Of a stretch of 64,000 bases of DNA, positions 25,608 to 33,773 are shown in pieces. The translations under genes were made by a program, and so were the position numbers. Below the pieces are notes generated by a model. That model saw nothing but the letters and a program-made list of their open reading frames with translations, made no database searches and had not been told where the DNA came from. Each line of letters opens with the position of its first letter. The first letter of the stretch is position 1. Source of the stretch: JBBDXS01 sp040902195 (GTDB taxonomy: Bacteria > Chloroflexota > Dehalococcoidia > DSTF01 > RBG-16-68-14); contig JBBDXS010000019.1 of assembly GCA_040902195.1 (NCBI GenBank), forward strand, positions 434,001 through 498,000, written 5' to 3'.

Positions 25608-26819
25608 ATGGACTTAGACCTCATTCGCCGGCTGGCGATCCCGAACAAGACGAAGATACTGATGGCCGTCGTCGACGGGCTGGGCGGGCTGCCGCATCCC
25701 GAGACGGGCCGGAGCGAGCTGGAGGCGGCGAACCTACACTCGCTCGACCGGCTGGCGGCCGAGAGCTCGTGCGGGTTGACGATACCGGTCGGCACCGGGA
25801 TCACGCCCGGGAGCGGGCCGGGGCATCTCGCTCTGTTTGGCTACGACCCGCTGACGTACACCGTGGGGCGGGGCGTCCTCGAAGCGCTGGGCATCGATTT
25901 CGATCTGCGGCCGCACGACATCGCCGCGCGCGGGAACCTGTGTACGCTCGACGCGCAGGGCAACATTATCGACCGGCGCGCCGGACGGATTGAGACAGCG
26001 AAGACGGCGGCGATCTGCGAGAAGCTGCGCACGATCGAACTGCCCGGCGTCGAGGTGTTCGTCGAGCCGGTGCGCGACTATCGGTTCGTCCTCGTGCTGC
26101 GGCCGAACGGCGCGGGCGAGCTGTCGGACGCGGTGGCGGACGTCGATCCGGAGCGCGAAGGCGTGCCAGTCCCCGAACCGCGGGCGCTCGTGCCCGAAGC
26201 GGAGCCGACGGCGCGGTTGCTGCACGACTTCATCGCGGCTGCGCGCGAACAGCTGAACGGCAGCGCCCCGGCGAACGGCCTGACGCTGCGTGGCATCGCG
26301 CGGCACCCGAAGATGCCGAAGTTCCCCGACGTGTTCGGGCTGCGCGCGGCGGCGATCGCTGTCTATCCGATGTACCGCGGGCTGGCGAAGCTGGTCGGCA
26401 TGGACGTGCTGGAGACAGGCTCGACGTACGCGGACGAAATCGCGACGCTGCGCGAGCATTGGAACGACTTCGATTTCTTCTTCATACACTACAAGTGGGC
26501 CGACTCGCCGGGCGAGGACGGCAACTTCGAGGCGAAAGTAGCGGCGCTGGAGGCGTTCGACGGCTTCGTCGGCGACCTCCGCAACCTGGGCGCGGACGTG
26601 CTCATGGTGGCGGGCGACCACTCGACGCCGACGGTGATCGCCGGACATAGCTGGCACCCCGTCCCGTTTCTACTGCACTCGAACTGGTCGCCCGGCGACG
26701 ACGTCGACAAGTTCCACGAACGCGCCTGCCTGCGCGGCGCACTGGGCATCTTCCCCGCAAGCGAAGTGATGCCGCTCGCGATGGCGAACGCGCAGCGGCT
26801 CGCGAAGTACGGAGCATGA
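25608..26819 (+). CDS. apgM: cofactor-independent phosphoglycerate mutase, archaeal type
   Basis: The 403-residue enzyme interconverts 3- and 2-phosphoglycerate and belongs to the alkaline-phosphatase superfamily. The N-terminal metal site reads VVDGLGGLPHPETGR, followed by SSCGLTIPVGTGITPGSGPGHLALFGYDP with the nucleophile region. The C-terminal metal motifs are HYKWADSPGEDG and VAGDHSTP. The archaeal-type form is also known from Dehalococcoidia and some thermophiles. It overlaps tpiA by 4 bp (ATGA). Confidence 0.95.
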   Translation: MDLDLIRRLAIPNKTKILMAVVDGLGGLPHPETGRSELEAANLHSLDRLAAESSCGLTIPVGTGITPGSGPGHLALFGYDPLTYTVGRGVLEALGIDFDLRPHDIAARGNLCTLDAQGNIIDRRAGRIETAKTAAICEKLRTIELPGVEVFVEPVRDYRFVLVLRPNGAGELSDAVADVDPEREGVPVPEPRALVPEAEPTARLLHDFIAAAREQLNGSAPANGLTLRGIARHPKMPKFPDVFGLRAAAIAVYPMYRGLAKLVGMDVLETGSTYADEIATLREHWNDFDFFFIHYKWADSPGEDGNFEAKVAALEAFDGFVGDLRNLGADVLMVAGDHSTPTVIAGHSWHPVPFLLHSNWSPGDDVDKFHERACLRGALGIFPASEVMPLAMANAQRLAKYGA

Positions 26820-27580
26820 TGCGGCCGCCGTTCATCGCCGGGAACTGGAAAATGCACACGAACGCCCAGGAGTGCGTCGCGCTGTGCAAGGCGGTGCGGG
26901 AGCGTGTTGCGGGCATCGTGGGTGTCGAAGTGGGCGTGTGCCCACCCTTCCCGTTCCTCGCGAACGCGCAGCAAGCGCTCGCCGGCTCATCGATACGGCT
27001 CGGCGCGCAAAATGCGCACTGGGAGGCGCACGGCGCGTTCACGGGCGAGGTCAGCCCGTCCATGCTGCGCGGGCTGGTCGATTACGCGATCATTGGCCAC
27101 TCCGAGCGGCGGCAGTACTTCTGCGAGACAGACGCGACGGTGAACAAACGGCTGAAGGCAGTGCTGGGGCACGGGCTGCTGCCGATCTTCTGCATCGGCG
27201 AGACGCGCGCGGAGCGCGAGGCGGATCGGATGGAAGACGTGCTCTCGCGACAGGTGCGCGAAGGGCTCGCCGGCGTCGCGTGGACGCGCGAGTGCGTCGT
27301 CGCGTACGAGCCGGTATGGGCGATAGGGACCGGCCTGGCGGCGACCGCAGAGCAAGCGAACGAGGCGATCGGCTTTATTCGCGGGCTGCTGCGCGAGACA
27401 GCTGGGGCGGAGATAGCGGACGCGACGCGGGTCCAGTACGGCGGCTCGGTGAAAGCGGACAACGCGGCCGAGCTGTTCGCGCAGCCGGAGATCGACGGCG
27501 CGCTGGTGGGCGGCGCGAGCCTCGACGCCGACGCGTTCGCCGCGATCGTGCGCGCCGCCGCCGACACGATATCGAAGTGA
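26816..27580 (+). CDS. tpiA: triosephosphate isomerase
   Basis: The 254-residue TIM barrel interconverts dihydroxyacetone phosphate and glyceraldehyde 3-phosphate. Catalytic residues are seen in AGNWKMH (Asn, Lys), IIGHSERR (His) and YEPVWAIGTG (Glu and the mobile loop 6); VQYGGSVKADN is the phosphate site. With pgk and apgM it forms the lower-glycolysis block of this gene train. Glyceraldehyde-3-phosphate dehydrogenase is not present in the window. Confidence 0.96.
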   Translation: MMRPPFIAGNWKMHTNAQECVALCKAVRERVAGIVGVEVGVCPPFPFLANAQQALAGSSIRLGAQNAHWEAHGAFTGEVSPSMLRGLVDYAIIGHSERRQYFCETDATVNKRLKAVLGHGLLPIFCIGETRAEREADRMEDVLSRQVREGLAGVAWTRECVVAYEPVWAIGTGLAATAEQANEAIGFIRGLLRETAGAEIADATRVQYGGSVKADNAAELFAQPEIDGALVGGASLDADAFAAIVRAAADTISK

Positions 27581-27593
27581 CTAAAGACACCAT

Positions 27594-27619
27594 CCGCGGG
27601 TTAGAAGCCCGCGGCTTCT
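27594..27619. repeat. nested palindromes between tpiA and miaA
   Basis: CCGCGGG-(7)-CCCGCGG at 27594-27614 overlaps GAAGCC-CGC-GGCTTC at 27605-27619. The two can form alternative hairpins. No T-run follows, so read-through into miaA is likely. Confidence 0.65.
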
Positions 27620-27671
27620 CAGGCTCCGCCGGAGGGCGTGACAACGCTCTCTCCGAGGCGAGCGAGCCGGC

Positions 27672-28616
27672 ATGACCTCCCCTCCCCTCGTTGCCATCGT
27701 CGGGCCGACCGCGACGGGAAAGACGGCGCTCGCGGTGCGTCTGGCCGAGCATTTCGGCGGCGAGATCGTGAACGCCGACTCGCGGCAGGTCTATCGCGGG
27801 ATGGACATCGGTACCGCGAAGCCTTCTGCGGCTGAGCTATCGAACGCGCGGCATCATCTCGTTGACATCGTCGACCCGGACGAGCCCTTTAGTTTGGGCA
27901 GCTACCTCGATCTCGCGCACGAAGCGCTCGACGACTGCTGGTCGCGCGGCGTGCTGCCTCTCCTGACCGGCGGGACGGGTCAGTACGTCTGGGCGCTGCT
28001 CGAGGGCTGGCAGGTGCCTCGCGTGCCGCCCGACCCGGAGCTGCGCGCCGCCCTGGAGGCGCAGGCCGCCCGCGACGGCGCGGAGTCGCTGCTGCGGCGT
28101 CTGGACGAAGTCGATCCGGAGTACGGCGCACGCGTCGATCGCAATAACCTGCGGCGCGTGATCCGCGCGCTGGAAGTGTTCGAGCGGACGGGGCGCCCTA
28201 TCTCGTCGTGCCAGAGCCGCGAGCCGCTCGATGCGCGATCGGCCATCGTCGGGCTGACGTGCGAGCGAATGGAGCTCTACCGCCGCATCGATGAGCGCGT
28301 GGACGCGATGATGGCCGCGGGCCTGCTCGATGAGGCCCGCGGGCTGGTCGAGCGCGGGTACGGGCGCGAGCTGCCAGCGATGTCGGGCATCGGATATAGG
28401 CAGATCTGCCAGCACCTGTCGGGTGAGCTGTCGCTCGAGGAGGCTGTCGAGCGGATCAAGACCGAGACACATCGATTGGCGCGGATGCAGTACACCTGGT
28501 TCCGGCTGGACGACAGCCGCATCCACTGGCTCGATGTCGCTGCGGGCGACCCCTACGCTGAGGCGCTGCGCATTGTAGAATCAGAGACAGGACTTTCTGG
28601 AGGTCTCCAGCGATGA
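27672..28616 (+). CDS. miaA: tRNA dimethylallyltransferase
   Basis: The enzyme adds the dimethylallyl group to N6 of A37 in tRNAs reading UNN codons. The 314-residue protein has the P-loop GPTATGKTALAV (residues 9-20), the DSRQVYRGMDIGTAKPS motif that binds tRNA and prenyl donor, GGTGQYVWALLEG, and the C-terminal GIGYRQICQHL and TETHRLARMQYTWF. Its stop overlaps the hicB start by 4 bp (ATGA). The dimethylallyl diphosphate substrate comes from the same isoprenoid pool as the polyprenyl synthetase upstream. Confidence 0.95.
   Translation: MTSPPLVAIVGPTATGKTALAVRLAEHFGGEIVNADSRQVYRGMDIGTAKPSAAELSNARHHLVDIVDPDEPFSLGSYLDLAHEALDDCWSRGVLPLLTGGTGQYVWALLEGWQVPRVPPDPELRAALEAQAARDGAESLLRRLDEVDPEYGARVDRNNLRRVIRALEVFERTGRPISSCQSREPLDARSAIVGLTCERMELYRRIDERVDAMMAAGLLDEARGLVERGYGRELPAMSGIGYRQICQHLSGELSLEEAVERIKTETHRLARMQYTWFRLDDSRIHWLDVAAGDPYAEALRIVESETGLSGGLQR
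28597..28610. promoter_or_regulatory. CTGGAG-GT-CTCCAG palindrome over the hicB ribosome site
   Basis: Perfect 6-bp arms with a 2-bp spacer enclose the GGAGG Shine-Dalgarno sequence of hicB, 3 bp before its ATG. TAGAAT at 28576-28581, inside the miaA end, could be a -10 box for a hicBA-specific transcript. The palindrome could be an operator or a translation-control hairpin; which one is undecided. Confidence 0.45.
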
Positions 28617-28849
28617 ATGGACGTTCGTACAAGTTTACCGTCATCCTCTCGCCTGAGCGGGACCCGGAGTTCGCAGGCTACTACAACGCCATCGTGCCAG
28701 CACTGCCAGGCTGCGTTAGCTACGGCGCAAGCCGCGAGGAAGCGCTGAAAAACATTCGGGAAGCGATCGAGGGTTACGTTCAGGATATGGAGGCCGAAGG
28801 CGAGGAAGTCCCTCAGGACGAGGTCGAGCAGGTTCTTCTTGAGGTCTAA
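28613..28849 (+). CDS. hicB: HicB-family antitoxin
   Basis: This 78-residue protein has the degenerate RNase-H-like fold of HicB: YKFTVILSPERDPEFAGYYNAIVPALPGCVSYGAS, then EEALKNIREAIEGYVQDME. It would neutralise the HicA mRNA interferase by direct binding. It is the short form that ends after the fold, without the C-terminal HTH or RHH DNA-binding domain many HicBs carry. The order hicB-hicA is the reverse of the textbook one. It is joined to hicA by TAATG. Confidence 0.9.
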   Translation: MNGRSYKFTVILSPERDPEFAGYYNAIVPALPGCVSYGASREEALKNIREAIEGYVQDMEAEGEEVPQDEVEQVLLEV

Positions 28850-29076
28850 TGCCGCGGTTGCCGCGGACGACGGCCGCTCAGTTGGTGCGCGCGTTGGAGC
28901 GCTCAGGGTTTATTCGTGTTCGGGTCTCTGGCAGTCACTGGATATTCCGGCATCCTGAAAGCAAGAGGCGCGTCACGGTTCCGTACCACCGCTCGCGCAC
29001 TATTTCTACTGGCACCTTAGCGAACGTGCTTCGGGAGGCCGGCCTTACTTCGGAGGAACTGAAGGAACGACTATAG
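28849..29076 (+). CDS. hicA: HicA-family mRNA interferase toxin
   Basis: The 75-residue double-stranded-RNA-binding-like toxin has AAQLVRALERSGFIRVRVSGSHWIFRHP, with the catalytic His in the GSH motif, then RRVTVPYHRSRTISTGTLANVLREAGLT. Active HicA cleaves mRNA independently of the ribosome. The stop overlaps the GTG start of the DinB-like gene (TAGTG), so the toxin is embedded in the operon with no gap on either side. All key residues look intact. Confidence 0.92.
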   Translation: MPRLPRTTAAQLVRALERSGFIRVRVSGSHWIFRHPESKRRVTVPYHRSRTISTGTLANVLREAGLTSEELKERL

Positions 29077-29558
29077 TGAACAACGAACTGAAGCTGTACG
29101 TGGACGAGCTGCACTCCTTGTTCGACCGGCTGGAGAGGACGGTCGATGGGCTGGACGAGCGCGCGCTCAACTGGCGGCCGCAGGTTGCGGAGCCGAACAG
29201 CATCTTCGTGCTGGCGACACACATCCTGGGCAACGCCGAGGGCTGGATCCTGGGCATTGCCTGCGGACAGCACATCCCGCGCGACCGCAACGCCGAGTTC
29301 GTCTCGTCCGGCAGCAGCGCAGCGCCGCTGCTCGAGCGGGCGCGCGAGCTGTCGGGACGGATCGATCAGGCGCTGGCGGCGCTGCCGGACGGCGCGCTCG
29401 ACGAGATGCGCGACCCGAACCAGGCGCTCTGGGGCGTCGGCACGACGCAACCAGTGTCCGTGCGCGAGGCCTTCATGCACGTGATCCATCACTTCGCGCT
29501 GCACCTGGGACACATCGATGTGACGAAGGACCTCGTCGCATCGGGGGCGAAGGCATGA
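29076..29558 (+). CDS. DinB-like four-helix-bundle protein
   Basis: The 160-residue protein belongs to the DinB/YfiT family of metal-binding helical bundles. It has the three expected histidines: one in LATHILGNAEGWILG and two in the HVIHHFALHLGHIDVTKDL helix. Members include mycothiol- and bacillithiol-dependent transferases as well as many uncharacterised proteins. The start is GTG, overlapping the hicA stop. A thiol transferase role is possible but not shown. Confidence 0.87.
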   Translation: MNNELKLYVDELHSLFDRLERTVDGLDERALNWRPQVAEPNSIFVLATHILGNAEGWILGIACGQHIPRDRNAEFVSSGSSAAPLLERARELSGRIDQALAALPDGALDEMRDPNQALWGVGTTQPVSVREAFMHVIHHFALHLGHIDVTKDLVASGAKA

Positions 29559-30391
29559 AGTTCACGAAGCTGCACGGCGCAGGGAACGACTTCCTCGTCA
29601 TCGACGCGCGCGACGGCGAGCGCGATTGGTCGCGGCTAGCGGTGTCGATCTGCGAGCGCAACCTCGGCGCGGGCGCCGACGGCCTGCTGCTGATCGAGGA
29701 CTCCAGCGCGGCGGACCTGCGCATGGTGCTCTACAACGCCGATGGCTCGGAGGCGGAGACGTCCGGGAACGGACTGCGCTGCTTCGTGAAGTACGCCGTC
29801 GATCACGCGCTGGCGCAGCTTCGCGACGGCGCGATCACGGTCGAGACGCTGGCCGGCGTGTCGAAGGCGGAGGCGGACGTTCGAGACGGGCTCGTGCAGT
29901 CGGTCCGCGTATCGATGGGCCGCCCGCGGTTTGAGGCCCAGGAGGTCCCCATCGCGATCGAGGCGAAGGCGCCGCTGAAGGACGTCGCGCTTGACGTCGA
30001 AGGACGTCGATTGGCCGTCACGTGCGTGTCGATGGGGAACCCGCACGCCGTCGAGTTCGTGTCAAGCGTAGACGAATATGAACTGCTTACGATAGGCCCG
30101 AAGGTCGAGCACCACGCGTTGTTTCCGGCGCGCGTCAACTTCTCGATCGCGCGCGTCATCGATCGCGCGCACATCGAATCGCGCACGTGGGAGCGTGGCG
30201 TGGGTGAGACGCTCGCCTGCGGCACCGGCGCGTCGGCGGTGATGGTGGCGGCTCGATTGCACCATCTCGCGGACGCGCGCGTCGAGCTAACGCAGCCGGG
30301 CGGTACACTCGTCCTGGAGTGGGACGGCGCAGGCGAGGTCTTCCTGACCGGCCCGGCCGTCGAGGTGTACACGGGCGAGTGGCCCGAATGA
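29555..30391 (+). CDS. dapF: diaminopimelate epimerase
   Basis: The enzyme converts LL- to meso-diaminopimelate for lysine and peptidoglycan. The 278-residue two-domain protein has HGAGNDFLVID at the N terminus. One catalytic Cys position reads SETSGNGLRC-like (AETSGNGLRC), and the other is in ACGTGASAVM. Its partner dapL lies two genes on. It overlaps the DinB-like gene by 4 bp (ATGA). Confidence 0.95.
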   Translation: MKFTKLHGAGNDFLVIDARDGERDWSRLAVSICERNLGAGADGLLLIEDSSAADLRMVLYNADGSEAETSGNGLRCFVKYAVDHALAQLRDGAITVETLAGVSKAEADVRDGLVQSVRVSMGRPRFEAQEVPIAIEAKAPLKDVALDVEGRRLAVTCVSMGNPHAVEFVSSVDEYELLTIGPKVEHHALFPARVNFSIARVIDRAHIESRTWERGVGETLACGTGASAVMVAARLHHLADARVELTQPGGTLVLEWDGAGEVFLTGPAVEVYTGEWPE

Positions 30392-30417
30392 GAACCAAGG
30401 ACCCAGAACCGAGAACC
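30390..30417. repeat. degenerate GAACC tract
   Basis: The dapF-GNAT gap consists almost wholly of AGAACCAAGGACCCAGAACC-type sequence, related to the tracts at 20553 and 21011. Confidence 0.55.
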
Positions 30418-30422
30418 GCGTC

Positions 30423-31346
30423 ATGAAGCAGATCCGCAGGATAGAAGCGAAGCCGTCGGATGCGTTCCGCAAGCTGGAGCACGGAGCGCTGCGTTACCTA
30501 TCGATGTCGGAGGGGGAGTTCCGCGAGCTTGAGCGTGAGCGCGAGGGTCTCATCGCGACCGAGGGTATGTCGGTGCTCGTCGGGCTGCCGCGATCGGCGG
30601 CGCTCGATCTGCAGTACACGTTCCCAGACCGCGATGCGTTCATCCGCGACTTTCCGGAGATGCTGCAGCGCGTCGCGCGGGCGGCCAGGCTGGACGAGGC
30701 GCCGCTGGGTGCGCGCTTCAGGCTGAGTGCCGCGCCCGAGCGCGCGTATGTGGAGCCGGTGCTGCTCGCGAGTGCGTTCGAGCTGTCGCGCGAGTGGCTG
30801 AGCATGGTGGCTCACGAGCTGCCTTCGGGCGGCGCGACGAGCAACGACGTGCAGCCGGGCTTTCGCATTCGCGGCGCGCGGATCGAGGACGCCGAGGCGA
30901 TCGCGGAGCTGGACGCGATCGCGTTCGCGGCGTCGTTCCTCACGCCGACGGCGGCGCGAGACCTGGGTCAAGAGCCACACGCCGTGCGGCTGCTCGAAGA
31001 CATCGAGGCTGAACGCACGGCAGGCTTCCTGCGGCTGCGCAAAGACACCGACGGCTCGGGCTACGTCTCGGACCTCGCGGTCCATCCCGACTACCAGCGT
31101 CGCGGGCTGGGCGAGGCAGCGATGCGCTGGGCGCTCTCATGGTTCCGCGAGCAGGGCATGCGACGCGCGTCGCTAACGGTGAACACGGACAACGGCCCAG
31201 CGATCGCGCTGTACCGGAAGTTGGGGTTCGTGCCGGATGAAACAGGGCTCGATTACCGGCGGCCGATCGATGAAGAAGAGGTGCGGCAGGTGCTGGAGCG
31301 GCGGCGCACCGTGCGCATCAGCGTGCGCAGGAGGGTCGGCCGGTGA
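30423..31346 (+). CDS. GNAT acetyltransferase with N-terminal extension
   Basis: In this 307-residue protein only the C-terminal half (about 150-290) is a GNAT fold. It has RIRGARIEDAEAIAELDAIAF, the VSDLAVHPDYQRRGLGEAAMRWAL acetyl-CoA loop (Q/R-x-x-G-x-G/A type) and NTDNGPAIALYRKLGF. Residues 1-140 are helical and unrecognised. The acceptor is unknown. Its stop overlaps the dapL start (GTGA), so it may be expressed with lysine-pathway genes without belonging to the pathway. Confidence 0.88.
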   Translation: MKQIRRIEAKPSDAFRKLEHGALRYLSMSEGEFRELEREREGLIATEGMSVLVGLPRSAALDLQYTFPDRDAFIRDFPEMLQRVARAARLDEAPLGARFRLSAAPERAYVEPVLLASAFELSREWLSMVAHELPSGGATSNDVQPGFRIRGARIEDAEAIAELDAIAFAASFLTPTAARDLGQEPHAVRLLEDIEAERTAGFLRLRKDTDGSGYVSDLAVHPDYQRRGLGEAAMRWALSWFREQGMRRASLTVNTDNGPAIALYRKLGFVPDETGLDYRRPIDEEEVRQVLERRRTVRISVRRRVGR

Positions 31347-32506
31347 GGTTCGCCAAGCGAGTGGAGGAGCTGCCGCCCTACCTGTTCCACGCGATCTCGC
31401 GCAAGATTGCCGAAAAGCGAGCGCAGGGCGTCGACGTGATCTCGTTCGGCGTTGGCGACCCGGATCTGCCGACGCCGCCGCACATCATCGACGCGCTGGT
31501 CGAGGCGGCGCGCGACGCGTCGAACCACCACTATCCAGAGACCGATGGCCTGCCTGCGTTCCGCAAGGCTGTCGCCGGCTGGTACAAGCGGCGGTTCGGC
31601 GTCTCGCTCGATCCGGACAAAGAAGTTGTGCCGCTGATCGGCTCGAAGGAAGGGATCGGCCACATACCGCTTTGCTTCATCGACCCGGGCGACGTCGCGC
31701 TGACACCGGACCCGGGCTATCCCGTGTACAGCGTCTCGGTCGAGCTGGCCGGCGGCGAGTCGTACGCGCTGCCGCTGCTCGAGGAACGAACGTTCCTGCC
31801 CGACCTCGACGCCGTACCGGACGCTGTTGCCGCGCGCGCGAAGCTGCTCTGGCTGAACTATCCTAGCAACCCGACGGCCGCGATCGCGGACGTCGACTTT
31901 TTCGAGCAGGCTGTGGCGTTCGCGAAGAAGCACGACATCGTGATCGTGCACGACATGGCGTACAGCGAGGTCTCGTACGACGAGTATGTGCCGCCGAGCT
32001 TCCTGCAGGCGAAGGGCGCGCGCGACGTGTCGGTCGAGGTAAATTCGCTCTCGAAGAGCTACAACATGACGGGCTGGCGCATCGGCATGGCGGCCGGCAA
32101 CGCGCAGATGATCGATGCGCTGACGCGCGTGAAGTCCAACCTGGACTCCGGCATCCCGAACGCGATCCAGCTCATGGCGATCGCAGCACTCGAGGGGCCG
32201 CAGGACTGCATCGAGGAGCACAACGCCATCTATCAACGCCGCCGCGACCGGCTGGTTGAGGCGCTGCGTGGGATCGGATTGCGCGTCGAAACGCCGAAAG
32301 CGAGCCTGTATCTCTGGGCCGGGCTGCCGGACGGCGCGAGCTCGATCGACTTTGCGGCGCGGCTGCTGGACGACACGGGCGTCGTGGTGACGCCGGGCGT
32401 CGGCTACGGCAAGCACGGCGAGGGCTACGTCCGCCTGTCGCTGAGCGTGCCGGACGACAGGCTTGAGGAAGGCGTCCGGCGGCTCCAGGCGTGGAGGCGG
32501 GACTAG
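31343..32506 (+). CDS. dapL: LL-diaminopimelate aminotransferase
   Basis: This 387-residue fold-type I PLP enzyme converts tetrahydrodipicolinate directly to LL-DAP, bypassing acylated intermediates. The family hallmarks are ISRKIAEKRAQGVDVISFGVGDPDLPTP, LLWLNYPSNPT, HDMAYSEVSYD and the PLP lysine in SLSKSYNMTGWRIG. Relatives used as generic aspartate aminotransferases exist, but dapF two genes upstream supports the DAP route. It starts with GTG overlapping the GNAT stop and closes the long plus-strand gene train. Confidence 0.92.
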   Translation: MRFAKRVEELPPYLFHAISRKIAEKRAQGVDVISFGVGDPDLPTPPHIIDALVEAARDASNHHYPETDGLPAFRKAVAGWYKRRFGVSLDPDKEVVPLIGSKEGIGHIPLCFIDPGDVALTPDPGYPVYSVSVELAGGESYALPLLEERTFLPDLDAVPDAVAARAKLLWLNYPSNPTAAIADVDFFEQAVAFAKKHDIVIVHDMAYSEVSYDEYVPPSFLQAKGARDVSVEVNSLSKSYNMTGWRIGMAAGNAQMIDALTRVKSNLDSGIPNAIQLMAIAALEGPQDCIEEHNAIYQRRRDRLVEALRGIGLRVETPKASLYLWAGLPDGASSIDFAARLLDDTGVVVTPGVGYGKHGEGYVRLSLSVPDDRLEEGVRRLQAWRRD

Positions 32507-32521
32507 CTGTCAGTCCGTGGC

Positions 32522-32541
32522 GGGAGGCCTGAAGGCCTCCC
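32522..32541. repeat. palindrome GGGAGGCCT-GA-AGGCCTCCC with CTACAGG tail
   Basis: Nine-base perfect arms. CTACAGG follows, and a half copy (CCTCCCCTACAGG) recurs at about 32580. The hairpin sits 16 bp after the dapL stop and may also serve as its terminator, though without a T-run. Confidence 0.75.
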
Positions 32542-32603
32542 CTACAGGTTCCCCATTGAGACCGCCGCAGCGTAGAGCCGCCTCCCCTACAGGTTTTCCC
32601 TAA

Positions 32604-32632
32604 TTGACCCTGCTTCGCGCGCTGCGTATGCT
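32604..32632 (+). promoter_or_regulatory. promoter TTGACC-17-TATGCT, leaderless
   Basis: The -35 hexamer is 32604-32609 and the -10 is 32627-32632. The -10 box ends only 6 nt before the ATG at 32639 and no Shine-Dalgarno sequence is present, so the message should be leaderless. Confidence 0.6.
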
Positions 32633-32638
32633 CGCGGG

Positions 32639-33616
32639 ATGAAGTATGTGTGGCTTCTCGCCGCGATGACGCTCATCGTACTGCTTGCGACGGGCTGCGG
32701 CGGCGGCGGTAGCAAGTCATCGACACCGGCGCAACAGACGTTCGACGCGGAGATCGATGAAGCGCGCCTGACGCCGGTCAGCGATTCCGTGCGCGAGTAC
32801 GCGGGCCAGCTTTGCAGCCCGCTCCGTCGCCTGCTCGAGAACGCCGGCGATACGTTCGCCTCGTTCGAGACGCCGACGACGGACGATGTAGACTTTTCCG
32901 TGCTGTTCGAAGCGCTCGCCGAGCTCAAGGGGCCGCTCAGCGACTTCCAGGATGACATGCGCGACGTCGATCCGCCTTCGGAGCTGGAGGACTACCACGA
33001 CGCGTTCATCGCTGAGCTCGAGTACGGCATCGATAGCATCGACGCGCTGAGCGAGGGTGGGCTGGTCGGCGCACTGACGCTGCCAAGTCCACCGCCCGAG
33101 GCGGTCACTCCGCCCGACCTCGACGCGGCGGTTGGACAGGAGTGCGGGCCGGAGCTCCGAGACCTTGTCGATGAGTTCGGCGGCGACTTCTTCAACTCGA
33201 GCGACAGTGGAGGCGCTGACCCAACTCCTGCGACCGGCGGTGTGGGCGAAGACGTGGAGAGCGCAAACTACACGCTGCTCCTCCACGGCGTGCAGGACCC
33301 GTACGCAGCTAGCGACGAGTTCTACGCGCCTGCCGCCGGCAATCGGTGGGTAGTAGTAGAAGTGTCGCTTACGAACAATTCCAGCGAGCAGCAGCAGTAC
33401 TTCGTGTTCGACTTCAAGCTGAAGGACACGGATAACTTCGAGTACGATGCCGGCTACGCCGACGCGCCACAGGAACTAAACTCTGGAACGCTGGCAGCCG
33501 GCGACACACTGCGCGGCCGCGTTGCGTTCGAGGTGCCGGAGACAGCCGAGATAACGCGGCTGATCTATAATCCCGGCTTCTTCGGCGAGGACCAGATCGA
33601 GATCGATCTGCGGTAA
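32639..33616 (+). CDS. lipoprotein with DUF4352-like C-terminal domain
   Basis: This 325-residue lipoprotein has a hydrophobic leader and the lipobox LATGC (Cys20), then a Gly/Ser spacer. Residues about 35-190 are helical and contain four Cys. The C-terminal 110 residues form an Ig-like beta domain (RWVVVEVSLTNNSSEQQQYFVFDFKLKD, then TLRGRVAFEVPE) typical of DUF4352/TRF2-like extracellular modules. The role is unknown. The promoter is directly adjacent and the transcript is predicted leaderless. Confidence 0.82.
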   Translation: MKYVWLLAAMTLIVLLATGCGGGGSKSSTPAQQTFDAEIDEARLTPVSDSVREYAGQLCSPLRRLLENAGDTFASFETPTTDDVDFSVLFEALAELKGPLSDFQDDMRDVDPPSELEDYHDAFIAELEYGIDSIDALSEGGLVGALTLPSPPPEAVTPPDLDAAVGQECGPELRDLVDEFGGDFFNSSDSGGADPTPATGGVGEDVESANYTLLLHGVQDPYAASDEFYAPAAGNRWVVVEVSLTNNSSEQQQYFVFDFKLKDTDNFEYDAGYADAPQELNSGTLAAGDTLRGRVAFEVPETAEITRLIYNPGFFGEDQIEIDLR

Positions 33617-33719
33617 GTTCCGTCAGGTCCTTCGGGCTCCCCGCCCCATTCGCGCTCTACCCCTCACCCCTCAGGATGACATAGGGGATCGCATCGCCCT
33701 CGCGGGGCGCTAGATCCTA

Positions 33720-33734
33720 TCCGCCTAAGGCGGA
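33720..33734. repeat. palindrome TCCGCCT-A-AGGCGGA
   Basis: Second copy of the element at 18049-18063. It lies in a 157-bp gap that also has two CTCAGGATGACA tracts (near 33670 and 33745), a motif found again near 39860. Confidence 0.7.
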
Positions 33735-33773
33735 CAGGCGCGCGCTCAGGATGACAAGACGCGGCAGCTCGCA

